Below are positions 56,276 through 64,000 of a DNA stretch of 64,000 nucleotides, piece after piece (position 1 is the stretch's first letter; the number at the start of each line of letters is the position of its first letter). The DNA is from an uncultured Methanoregula sp. (GTDB lineage: Archaea; Halobacteriota; Methanomicrobia; Methanomicrobiales; Methanospirillaceae), in assembly GCF_963662735.1 (NCBI RefSeq), contig NZ_OY759744.1, forward strand, positions 1,530,153 through 1,594,152. Reading direction: 5' to 3'. The notes under the pieces were generated by a model, which was not told the origin of the DNA, made no database searches, and saw only the letters and a program-made list of their open reading frames with translations. A program made the position numbers and the translations under genes.

Positions 56276-57202
56276 TCAATGCAACATCCCCCCGTTGTTT
56301 GCTGAGTCCTGATCTTTGCTCCACCAGATATGTGCTACCCGGGTACCGTTCCCGAGAATCATGCTATCCCCATCCTGACGGAGAACCGTCTGAAAATAAT
56401 TCCGCACGGTCTCTTCGTGTGCCGGAGTGGTACAGTTCAGGCGCTCCAGAAATTCATCTACAGCCTCCTGGACGTTCGCATACCGCGACGGGGGAAAACC
56501 CGGTTCCGCCGTGAGACTGGCATAAATCCCCATCTCGTACAACACCTGCCAGAGCCATTCCGCGGTTGGTTCTCCGGGGAACGTGCCGCCATGCAGGAGC
56601 GGCCACAAGTCTTTGTTCACCTGGACCCATGCCGGAGGCGTCAGGAACCAGAAGAGGTGGACCGTGCCCCGGGAGCATACTTGCATTTTCTCGAGTGCCT
56701 CGCCGATGTCCATCATTGTTAAGGAGAAGGAAGCGATCACCGCATCGAACGGTTTTCCCAGTTCGCTCACCTTCACATCCTCCCAGCGTATTGGGATGAC
56801 AATAATATTTTTGATTCTCTCTTCTTTTATCCGGGCTTCCAGCAGTTCCCGCATTACGGGTGAAGGCTCGATAACGGTAACGTGACAGCCCCTTGCCGCA
56901 AGCGGGATGGCATATGTTCCCGGGCCGGCACCGATATCGAGAACCCTTGAGCCGTCAGGGATATTCATCGCAGCCAGCCGCGATTGCGTGGTCTCATCGT
57001 GTTTCCCGTTTCCTTTCGTGTATACGGTATGAACCTTCTTTTTGTTCCCCCAGAACTGGCGGGAATTGCCATAATTCGGAACGGCGCAATGGGCGAGTTT
57101 CAGCTGGCGCCATTGTTCACGGAAGGACATAGTGTCGGTGTCAGATGCCGCTCTCTGATAGAGCGGGGATGTAATGGGATCTATGGGTGAATCCACGTTC
57201 AT
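56276..57202 (-). CDS. Class I SAM methyltransferase, paralogue B
   Basis: A 308-residue paralogue of the methyltransferase at 54797: motif I VLDIGAGPGTYAIPLA, VIEPSP, VIASFSLTM, and the same LFWFLTPPAW and DLWPLLHG blocks. First gene of the three-gene run methyltransferase B, FmdE, methyltransferase A. Its promoter region is AT-rich and divergent from the second Mop gene. Confidence 0.85.
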   Translation of the reverse strand: MNVDSPIDPITSPLYQRAASDTDTMSFREQWRQLKLAHCAVPNYGNSRQFWGNKKKVHTVYTKGNGKHDETTQSRLAAMNIPDGSRVLDIGAGPGTYAIPLAARGCHVTVIEPSPVMRELLEARIKEERIKNIIVIPIRWEDVKVSELGKPFDAVIASFSLTMMDIGEALEKMQVCSRGTVHLFWFLTPPAWVQVNKDLWPLLHGGTFPGEPTAEWLWQVLYEMGIYASLTAEPGFPPSRYANVQEAVDEFLERLNCTTPAHEETVRNYFQTVLRQDGDSMILGNGTRVAHIWWSKDQDSANNGGMLH

Positions 57203-57292
57203 ACTATTAAATTAACTTTTTACTGTTATCAACAATTTGTTTTTAATTTACCGGAGGATTCCACTGGTATTTGAAACCTGAGAAGCCGATGG

Positions 57293-57300
57293 ATATAAGG
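57293..57300 (+). promoter_or_regulatory. Probable TATA box of Mop/TOBE copy 2
   Basis: ATATAAGG about 35-40 bases upstream of the ATG at 57333, in a suitable position for a short-leader transcript. Confidence 0.45.
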
Positions 57301-57332
57301 CCCTGCACGATCAGTATGGCATGGTGAAAACC

Positions 57333-57542
57333 ATGAAGATCAGTGCACGAAACCAGATAGCGGGCACCGTGAAGTCTGTCAAGAAGGGCCCGGTAAGTAC
57401 TGAAGTTGTGATCACCATTGCCGGGGGCAGTGAGATCGTTTCCTCCATCACCACAACTTCCGCGGAGAAACTGAAACTGAAGGAAGGATCGAAGGTCTTT
57501 GCGATTGTCAAGGCTTCCGAAGTGATGGTCGGGGTCGATTAA
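57333..57542 (+). CDS. Mop/TOBE-domain protein (molybdate-binding type), copy 2
   Basis: A 69-residue TOBE protein nearly identical at the N-terminus to copy 1 and about 80 percent alike by eye overall. The GGTGAAAACCATGAAGATCA start region, including the ribosome-binding site, is the same in both copies. It lies beside the FmdE/methyltransferase group, which fits a link to molybdenum or tungsten enzymes. Confidence 0.88.
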   Translation: MKISARNQIAGTVKSVKKGPVSTEVVITIAGGSEIVSSITTTSAEKLKLKEGSKVFAIVKASEVMVGVD

Positions 57543-57559
57543 AACCTCTCTAAAAAAAA

Positions 57560-58744
57560 TTATTTTTTTCTTCTCAGTAGTACTGCAGCACCAAGTCCTG
57601 CAAACAGTCCGGCTATGGGGAATGGGGATCGCGGTGCCGGCTCTTTACCCTCATAGATCACCGCACCGGCCTCACCGGGTAGGATCCTGGCATACTCAAA
57701 AGTACCAAAGCCCTTGCCGAAAAGGAATGAAGTATCTGAGGGCTGGAGAAGAGAAATCCCTTCAGCAATGCCGAGGGTCCGGCCAACCGGAATTTCAAAG
57801 GTCCTGCCGGGAATCAGAGTTGCATTTTGTGCAAGAACTGCATTCCGGCGGAGCGTGTAATTTCCTCCTTCTGATGTGAAAATCACCGGGTTGCCTCCGG
57901 AAATGTCTGTTATGTCGGTGTTATATGCATAGTTCTGGTTGGCTCCATTTTTATTCACATGCATCATAATCACGGGGTTTCCTGATATCTCAACAGCGCC
58001 GAATTTGGAATCAATACATATGTTCCTTTCAGTGCCTCTTCCTGAACGGACTTCTATTTGCCCGCCGGATATCATCACGCCGCCGTCTGCATTTTGTGCT
58101 GCTACCTCGCCTCCGTCAAGACCAAAGGTATTTTTTCCACCCTGTTGTGAGGTTTTCACCATCCCGTCAGTGATAATAATGAAATGCGAGGCGTAGATTC
58201 CTTTGTTCTTATGGCATTCCGTCTCAACGGTTATGAATGTGGAACCTCCGGAGATCGAAACATTGCCGGATTCCGCACAGATGCCAAAAGCATTGCCGCC
58301 CCCTTTTTCGTTCTGACCATTCACCGTGATATCAAGGCGTCCGCTCTCAATGGAAACGGAAGGAGCTCTGATTCCATAGACCATCTCCGAATCATTGTGT
58401 GCGATGATGGTCAGCGTGTTGCCCGATGGAGACCTGATCGTTACCGGAACTGTAGAATTAATACCGGCATTGCTGTTGCTACGGATAGCCACGCTGTCAT
58501 CGATCCTGATGATGAGGTTATCCTTCCCGCTGTAGTTGATACCATTTTTGAACTGTTCCATGGAAGCGGTGTTGAGAATGTATTCCGTTGCGGACGCAGC
58601 GGATGTGAAGAGGAGGAGACAAATGGTGATGATTATCATCGTTTTGTAAAAATGAGGCATGATAGAACGGCAGGTAGTTTGTCCGGACCTGACCGGATTC
58701 TCTCTGGTCTCTTGTGAAATATCATCAGGTATTTGAACTGACAT
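57560..58744 (-). CDS. Secreted surface protein with beta-helix-like repeats and CTERM-like tail
   Basis: A 394-residue exported protein. A signal helix lies at about 36-52 (IIITICLLLFTSAASA). The middle has repeated Gly/Asn/Ile-rich turns such as SVSIESGRLDI and GNVSISGGSTF, suggesting a right-handed beta-helix. The C-terminus is a sorting-type tail: SPFPIAGLFAGLGAAVLL then RRKK, like archaeal PGF-CTERM proteins. An internal ATG at 58660 would place the signal peptide at the very N-terminus. Confidence 0.78.
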   Translation of the reverse strand: MSVQIPDDISQETRENPVRSGQTTCRSIMPHFYKTMIIITICLLLFTSAASATEYILNTASMEQFKNGINYSGKDNLIIRIDDSVAIRSNSNAGINSTVPVTIRSPSGNTLTIIAHNDSEMVYGIRAPSVSIESGRLDITVNGQNEKGGGNAFGICAESGNVSISGGSTFITVETECHKNKGIYASHFIIITDGMVKTSQQGGKNTFGLDGGEVAAQNADGGVMISGGQIEVRSGRGTERNICIDSKFGAVEISGNPVIMMHVNKNGANQNYAYNTDITDISGGNPVIFTSEGGNYTLRRNAVLAQNATLIPGRTFEIPVGRTLGIAEGISLLQPSDTSFLFGKGFGTFEYARILPGEAGAVIYEGKEPAPRSPFPIAGLFAGLGAAVLLRRKK

Positions 58745-59527
58745 TGATCATTATTAGAAAAAATGGTAATTAAAAGTGTTGAATTAACTCTTGTTGTTAA
58801 ATACAAATGATTTTTATTTTAGATAGCAAAAAGAGAAATTATACTAACAGCACACCTTCTGAGTATATTCATAAACATTATCCGTCGGAGAACCCAATCC
58901 AGGTGAGTACCCCTTGTGTCGGTTTTCTCCACATTCCAAATCGAGACTTTTTTAGCAAATAGGGCTCATTTTGAGCGATTTTGTATGGGTGCACTTTTTT
59001 TGGGGACCCGAAAAACTGCGGAATTCCCCCGGAACACCCGCTATAAATCTCAGGATTCGTTCATTTTAACCTTTATTTGACCCGGATTTACGTCGCAGTG
59101 GCAAAACTGCGCTAATAGGATCCTAATGATTCGAGGAACGGCTTTTTCCACAATATTCCGGTGCAGGATGGACAGGCAGGGAATGCCGGATCCGGGGCGA
59201 TCGAAGGCAGGAATCCCGGTACGGTCTGTCGGGGAATCTACGGTTTTCACGGCAACGTAATCAGCCTGTCTGAAACCATTTTGATCCAGAGAGATTTTTT
59301 CCGTTAGCAGGTAAGTCAGCCGTTTTTTATCACATATTCCGTTACACGAACTATTTTTTCAAAAAAAATTCAAAGTAAATCTCTAAAAATTTGAATCCTT
59401 GCGTCAACCTCTGAAAACATGAATACAAACTTACTTTTGCTTTTACCTCACTCTTTAAAAATCTATAAAAACATAATAATAAATTATAAGTAATATACAA
59501 AATATTAAAATTAAATAGAAACTGTTA
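58745..59527. other. Long AT-rich intergenic region
   Basis: About 780 bases without a convincing gene. A 66-codon minus frame (59050-59250) has no family and no ribosome-binding site. AT-rich ends flank a more GC-rich middle (about 58880-59300). The start holds TTGTTGTTAAAT (58791-58802) resembling a motif near other surface genes. I see no tRNA, rRNA or named riboswitch. Confidence 0.5.
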
Positions 59528-59800
59528 ATGAAAAAGATAAAGCAGAACAACCTTCCCCCGGATCAAAGGGATTGGCTTGATCATCCGAAAAATAAACCAA
59601 TAGATGGCAGCACGATCGCGTTTGTACTTGGTATCCTTGTTTTAATCTGTATAATTTTTCTGGCTATAATTACACCTGTTCTTATTAACCATGCAATAAC
59701 ATTGATTGCCGGAATTGATTTACCCCCTAAGTACCAGATTAATAATGTTACGTATGATACAAAAGATCAGGTGATTGATTTCTTCAAAAATCGTTTTTAA
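59528..59800 (+). CDS. Hypothetical small membrane protein
   Basis: A 90-residue protein with a charged N-terminus (about 28 residues), one strong transmembrane helix (about 30-53), and a short polar tail. The gene is much more AT-rich than its surroundings, which may mark recent acquisition. Not recognised. Confidence 0.6.
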   Translation: MKKIKQNNLPPDQRDWLDHPKNKPIDGSTIAFVLGILVLICIIFLAIITPVLINHAITLIAGIDLPPKYQINNVTYDTKDQVIDFFKNRF

Positions 59801-59922
59801 AGATACATTAGTGAAATCCTGCAACTCTGCCTTTTTACATTTTTAGAAACATTCCATCGCACAGGACGGCAGAATTCCAGAATATTTTTTTGCAAAAACG
59901 CAGGACCATTCCGAATTTTCGA

Positions 59923-60579
59923 TCATTCATTTTTTTGGATAATTACCCAGAACCCGGAATCATCGCTGATGATCCGGTAATCACTGATTTCGGCATCGTG
60001 AATCGCAGCCCTGATTCTGTCGGCAGGGAGCGTGCGGAACCGGGTTCGTGCGAAATGATCTGAAGTGTCTGCGTCCCCGCGTTCACTCCGTCCGGCCAGC
60101 ATTTCATCACGGATCCGGGCGCTGCCATATCCACCTCCGATGTAGGCAGTACCTCCCGGTTTCATGACACGAAGAATCTCCCGGAATGCGACCGGGAGAT
60201 TGTTCCAGGAATGATACGATCCCCGGCTGACAACAAGGTTGAATGTGGCATCTGCTGCCGGGATTGCATGGACATCGCCGATAACCGGCACGACCCGGTC
60301 TTTCATGTGGCCCCTGCGGATATTTTCCCGGGCAAGAGCGAACATTGCCGGTGAACTGTCGAGTGCCGTTACCTGAAGGTTCGAGATCCATGCAAGGGCA
60401 ATTGCCAGCGGTGCCGGCCCGGATCCCACATCAAGGCAGGCTCCTCTCGTGATACCGGTCCGATTAATGATCTGGTCGGCGATGACGGGATAGATACAGG
60501 CAAACCTCGTTCTGGTGAGTTCGTCGTACTGCCGTGCATCATCCGCTGTTTTCCAGAATGGATCGGATGTTTCCGTCAT
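59923..60579 (-). CDS. Class I SAM methyltransferase
   Basis: A 218-residue methyltransferase of the Methyltransf_11-like type: CLDVGSGPAPLAIALA, ALDSSPAMFALA, VPVIGDVHAIP and VVSRGSYHSW, followed by MKPGGTAYIGGG. It is not closely similar to the paralogue pair at 54.8-57.2 kb. Substrate unknown. Confidence 0.88.
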   Translation of the reverse strand: MTETSDPFWKTADDARQYDELTRTRFACIYPVIADQIINRTGITRGACLDVGSGPAPLAIALAWISNLQVTALDSSPAMFALARENIRRGHMKDRVVPVIGDVHAIPAADATFNLVVSRGSYHSWNNLPVAFREILRVMKPGGTAYIGGGYGSARIRDEMLAGRSERGDADTSDHFARTRFRTLPADRIRAAIHDAEISDYRIISDDSGFWVIIQKNE

Positions 60580-60685
60580 GGTATAGCGTTGCCAGTAGCC
60601 TGCCTGATAGTGACCTTTTCACTAGTGCTTTTTTCTTAGTCCGTCCGCTGTTCCTGTGAGATGATAAAAAGAAAAGTTGGTCTTC

Positions 60686-61327
60686 TTACGCAGTGATAGT
60701 GACCTTGGCACGATTAATTATGTTGCCGGTCGGGTCCACCAGGTCCAGATAGAAGTACTTGCCGATATTGGTCGGGTTGCCGAACGTATATGCTGCAAAG
60801 TATTGTGTTTTAGTACTCCCACCGTCCCAGAGGACGCGGGCATTTGCGTTCACTCCTGGAGGAACGTTCGGATCTTTACCAAAAGCGGTCCCTCCCACAG
60901 GCACGTAATCTACACAATCGGCATGATTAATCACCAATGTATCCCCAACGACAAATGCCGAGGTATTATAGAAACCGGTCGCATTGAAAAAGACTGGATC
61001 CCCGGTAACGGATCTGAGGATCGTTTTGTTGATATTCCAAGCAAACTTGGACGCATCCGCACCAAAGAGCTCGGAAGGGGTGGTCCTGAAGTCGACTTTG
61101 GACAGGGCAACCGCATCGCCGCGTACGTGAGAGATTGTCATACCATTTGCCTGACTGTAGGTTCCCTCAATAGCCACATTCGTTGGTGCTTTCTGCGAGT
61201 TGCTTGCCATACCGCCAGCAAATGCCGAAACGACCGCTGCAATAATGACCACAACGACCAGCATCAGCATCACACCGACGACCGGCGAAACTGCATCTTC
61301 TGTACCGGATTTACCGTGGCTCATCAT
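60686..61327 (-). CDS. Type IV pilin, cassette 2, second gene
   Basis: A 213-residue archaeal pilin: MMSHGKSGTEDAVSPVVG, then the hydrophobic fibre helix. The start is chosen at 61327 with GGTGGG upstream, one base after the stop codon of the previous pilin. The outer domain is Gly/Asn/Thr-rich. Confidence 0.88.
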   Translation of the reverse strand: MMSHGKSGTEDAVSPVVGVMLMLVVVVIIAAVVSAFAGGMASNSQKAPTNVAIEGTYSQANGMTISHVRGDAVALSKVDFRTTPSELFGADASKFAWNINKTILRSVTGDPVFFNATGFYNTSAFVVGDTLVINHADCVDYVPVGGTAFGKDPNVPPGVNANARVLWDGGSTKTQYFAAYTFGNPTNIGKYFYLDLVDPTGNIINRAKVTITA

Positions 61328-61328
61328 G

Positions 61329-62051
61329 TTAGCCCACCACCACATCTTTGTTAAATATAGTCGCACCGCTCGGGATATACACCAATTTGACGTTCACGAC
61401 ATTACCGGACACCAACGACTCCCAGTTATTACCAAGAACTGCCTGCATTCCGTCAACTGTTGTGCCTGCAGTGTAACTCCAACCTGTATACTGGCCCATA
61501 CTATTTCCAACTCCGTAACCTGTAGAACCGGGACTGGTTATAAATCCCCCAGATTGGCCGGCGGGATATGCATACATTGACGTACCTCCAATGAGCGTAT
61601 AAACCCCAAACTGCTGCGCTGCTTCATTTGGTTTTCCGGAGTTAGAAGCTGCGACACCGGGACCATATCCCCATGGGGCAGTTCCACCTGCAGCGGGGAA
61701 TCCGCCGCCGCCCCATCCAAAGACATTCGTGGCTTTAGTGACTGTTGCACCACCCTTACCCCCAGAGGAATTTGTCCAGGTAGTGACCAGTTTCAGGTCT
61801 TTGGTTGGTATCGGTTCAGAAACCGTGACTACTTTCGCTTCAAAAACACTCGAGGCATAGACTCCGGTGTTCTTGATCTGCACATCCATGGCAATCGTAG
61901 GGGATTTAGCCTGCCCGGACATAAGCCCGCCGGCAAATCCGCTGACAACTGCAGCGATGATGATCACAACGACCAGCATCAGCATAACGCCAACAACCGG
62001 TGAGACTCCCTCCTCGCCATTTTCTCTCGAAATTCGTTTCAGATAATGCAT
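61329..62051 (-). CDS. Type IV pilin, cassette 2, first gene
   Basis: A 240-residue archaeal pilin with EGVSPVVGVMLML and a hydrophobic helix, a long Gly-rich outer domain (GWGGGGFPAAGG) and the C-terminus IPSGATIFNKDVVVG shared with cassette 1. ATG 62051 follows GAGGAAGATACA; a longer frame to 62144 lacks support. Confidence 0.88.
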   Translation of the reverse strand: MHYLKRISRENGEEGVSPVVGVMLMLVVVIIIAAVVSGFAGGLMSGQAKSPTIAMDVQIKNTGVYASSVFEAKVVTVSEPIPTKDLKLVTTWTNSSGGKGGATVTKATNVFGWGGGGFPAAGGTAPWGYGPGVAASNSGKPNEAAQQFGVYTLIGGTSMYAYPAGQSGGFITSPGSTGYGVGNSMGQYTGWSYTAGTTVDGMQAVLGNNWESLVSGNVVNVKLVYIPSGATIFNKDVVVG

Positions 62052-62297
62052 TGTATCTTCCTCTGCCCAAATCTCCATGAGCACATCATGGCGGAGCATG
62101 AGCGGCAGTCTTACGACTGCAAACGTGTTCTGCCATGCCAACACTCTTTTTTAATTAAAAATATTTAACTACGATCATTTGTTAACTGATTAAAATTAAT
62201 TTAATATCGGGCGATCATTTTATTCGGTTCATCGGGTTACGACGATTAAAACTCGGAGAAAAAGCCGAATCCGCTCCCGCCACCCTCTATTTTCTCC

Positions 62298-63086
62298 TTA
62301 TGTCCCTTTCCCGAACCAGGCTTCGCTCTTGTGGGCGGCAGCGATCATCCGGGAAGTATAGGGATTCTGCGGGTGCAGTAAGACCTCTGACGTTTTTCCC
62401 TGCTCGACAATTTCTCCTTTGTGCAGGACAGCTACCGTATCGCTCATCTTCCCGATGACCTGGAGATCGTGGGAAATGAAGAGAAGTGTAAGGTTCCGTT
62501 TCCGTTGAATATCTTTCAGCAGGTTGAGCACCTGTGCCTGCACCGAGAGATCCAGCGCGGCTGTCGGTTCGTCGGCCACGATGAATACTGGATTGAGTGC
62601 CAGCACCCGGGCCAGCGCCACACGCTGTTTCTGCCCCCCGGAGATCTCGAACGGGAAACGCGAGGCGAGTTCCGGCTGGAGCCCGACCTGTTCGAGCAGT
62701 TCCGGGATACGATCCTCCATTTCCCGTTGTCCGGCAAGATGCCAGATCCTGAAAGGCTCGGCCACGCAGTCATGGATTGTCATGCAGGGGTTAAGCGAGG
62801 TATCCGGGTCCTGGAATATAATCTGCATTCGTTTCCGGTAATGCCTCAGGGCCGGTCGGGAGAGTGCGGTGAGATCAATGCCATCGAACCGGACTGTTCC
62901 GCTGGAGGGTTCGATCAGCCTGAGCGCGATCCGGCCAAGCGTTGTCTTCCCGCTCCCGCTTTCACCCACGAGCCCGAGCGTCTCACCACGCCGCATGGAT
63001 AGTGACACGTTATTGACTGCCACGTTTTTCTGCTTCCGGAGAAACCCCCTCGTGTAATATTTCGTGACGTTCGCGAGCTCAAGCAT
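62298..63086 (-). CDS. ABC transporter ATP-binding protein, oligopeptide/nickel type (OppF/NikE-like)
   Basis: A 262-residue ATPase: Walker [10 protein letters not shown], signature ISGGQKQR, Walker [13 protein letters not shown], and a typical C-terminal tail. It pairs with the upstream ATPase as the OppD/OppF couple; its start overlaps that gene by 8 bases. Permease and binding proteins lie outside the window. Confidence 0.92.
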   Translation of the reverse strand: MLELANVTKYYTRGFLRKQKNVAVNNVSLSMRRGETLGLVGESGSGKTTLGRIALRLIEPSSGTVRFDGIDLTALSRPALRHYRKRMQIIFQDPDTSLNPCMTIHDCVAEPFRIWHLAGQREMEDRIPELLEQVGLQPELASRFPFEISGGQKQRVALARVLALNPVFIVADEPTAALDLSVQAQVLNLLKDIQRKRNLTLLFISHDLQVIGKMSDTVAVLHKGEIVEQGKTSEVLLHPQNPYTSRMIAAAHKSEAWFGKGT

Positions 63087-64000
63087 AATGTACGCATCTT
63101 ACCTGGTGTGATCTGCTGGTTTCTGTCAGTGTTGGATGGGTGCTGCGACACGCGTCAGTTGCTGCCTGGCATCGCGGGAAAAACCGGCATCCGGCAGGCA
63201 GCTGATCCGGTGGGGGACTCATGCCGGGAATCGGGTGGAGACCCGCTGAGGGGTGTGAGGCGATCAGGCCCTGCGTGTACGGGTGTTTGGGCATGGAAAG
63301 AACATCCTGCAAAAGCCCCGTCTCGACGATCTCCCCTGCATACATCACGGCAATCCGGGTACACAGGAACGAGGCCGCTCCCAGATCGTGAGTGATGAGA
63401 AGAAGTGTCCTGTCGTCCGCCAGCTGTTTTTTTATGAGTTCCAGGACCTGCAGTTTTACCTGGGCATCGAGTCCTGCGGTCGGTTCATCGGCTATGATTA
63501 AGCGTGGATTGCAGGAGAGAGCCATGGCGATCAGGATACGTTCCCTCATACCTCCGGAGAACTCGTGGGGATAGCGGTTTTTTGCCTGCTCCGGATCATC
63601 GAATCCCATCAGCCCGAGAAGACGGGAAGCCTCGTCCTGCGCTGCCTGCCGTGATAGGAGCTTGTGGGTGAGAAGAGGTTCTGCTACCTGCTCACCGATT
63701 TTTACAACCGGGTTGAGGGCGTTTGCGGAGTTTTGTGAGATCAAAGAAATTTCCCGTCCCCGGATCTGCTGCAGTTTTCTGGGAGAGAGTGATATGAGGT
63801 TTTGATTCCCGTACTGGATCGTCCCACGGACCTGGGCATTCTCCGGCAGGAGTCCCATCACCGCCATGCCAAGCACGGTTTTGCCGCATCCCGACTCTCC
63901 GATGAGAGCCTGCCGGTCCCCCTCTTCGAGCGAGAGGTCAATTGTATCTACGGCACGGATCCGGCCGGAACGGGCAGGGAATGCGACCTGAATACCGGTA
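63079..64000 (-). CDS. ABC transporter ATP-binding protein, oligopeptide/nickel type (OppD/NikD-like), N-terminus outside window
   Basis: The frame is open to the window edge; about 306 residues are seen. Walker A GESGCGKT sits close to the edge, signature FSGGMRER, Walker B LIIADEPTAGLD. A cysteine-bearing C-terminal motif (GCRFFPRC) is typical of the OppD/DppD group. The true start is beyond 64000. Confidence 0.92.
   Translation of the reverse strand, partial: TGIQVAFPARSGRIRAVDTIDLSLEEGDRQALIGESGCGKTVLGMAVMGLLPENAQVRGTIQYGNQNLISLSPRKLQQIRGREISLISQNSANALNPVVKIGEQVAEPLLTHKLLSRQAAQDEASRLLGLMGFDDPEQAKNRYPHEFSGGMRERILIAMALSCNPRLIIADEPTAGLDAQVKLQVLELIKKQLADDRTLLLITHDLGAASFLCTRIAVMYAGEIVETGLLQDVLSMPKHPYTQGLIASHPSAGLHPIPGMSPPPDQLPAGCRFFPRCQAATDACRSTHPTLTETSRSHQVRCVHYA

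Noticed and set aside
59050-59250. 66-codon minus-strand frame in the long AT-rich spacer
   Set aside because: No family, no ribosome-binding site, and no conservation evidence available.

Overview
The window is chromosomal DNA of a methanogenic archaeon, most likely of the order Methanomicrobiales (Methanoregula-like). The evidence is archaeal DnaG primase, CDP-archaeol synthase CarS, methanogenesis marker protein 14, an FmdE-family protein, Mop/TOBE proteins, archaeal pilins, TATA-box promoters and GC-rich coding DNA broken by AT-rich spacers. The genus is an inference.

Layout. 1-5331 (minus strand): type IA topoisomerase (cut by the window edge), gatB, gatA, gatC and a glutaminase-less asparagine synthetase-like gene, followed by a tRNA-Leu gene with a decayed tRNA-Leu-like copy beside it. 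5.8-14.7 kb: housekeeping and small conserved genes, including a GT87-like membrane protein, a DJ-1 protein, YwbE, pyrC, dnaG and alanine dehydrogenase. 14.88-15.24 kb: a regular array of short dyads and two identical long palindromes between convergent genes. 15.3-28.5 kb: a radical SAM protein of the tetraether lipid synthase type divergent from carS, then pyrE, purD, argF, marker 14, argG, carB and carA. 28.6-30.4 kb: a thiol/iron group (ferritin-like, glutaredoxin, ferredoxin:disulfide reductase with rubredoxin domain, Cys-rich thioredoxin-fold protein).

30.99-38.15 kb is the most striking locus: a six-gene operon with the order and sequence of a group 4 membrane-bound hydrogenase or complex I core (HyfB, HyfC, HyfE, HyfF, HyfG, HyfI types). 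The large subunit has lost all four NiFe cysteines, the small subunit has lost all four ligands of its proximal 4Fe-4S cluster, and no ferredoxin-type subunit is present. The membrane ion-translocating residues look intact. It resembles the cofactor-poor 'energy-converting hydrogenase related' (Ehr) complexes and may be wholly redox-silent.

38.2-46 kb: a hydrolase, a membrane-anchored sulfite-oxidase-fold protein facing a DUF4405 membrane protein, a Mut7-C protein, AmrS, a histidine kinase, UMP kinase, tRNA-Pro directly upstream of nth, and a Mop protein. 46.8-62.1 kb: a surface and pilus island (secretion ATPase with membrane-spanning N-terminus, PilC/TadC-type membrane protein, two duplicated two-pilin cassettes, pilin-like proteins, a CTERM-like surface protein), mixed with a methyltransferase-FmdE-methyltransferase cluster and a second Mop protein. 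The right edge holds two oligopeptide/nickel-type ABC ATPases, one cut by the edge.

Biosynthetically, carA, carB, pyrC, pyrE and pyrH cover much of UMP/UDP synthesis, and carAB, argF and argG cover late arginine synthesis.
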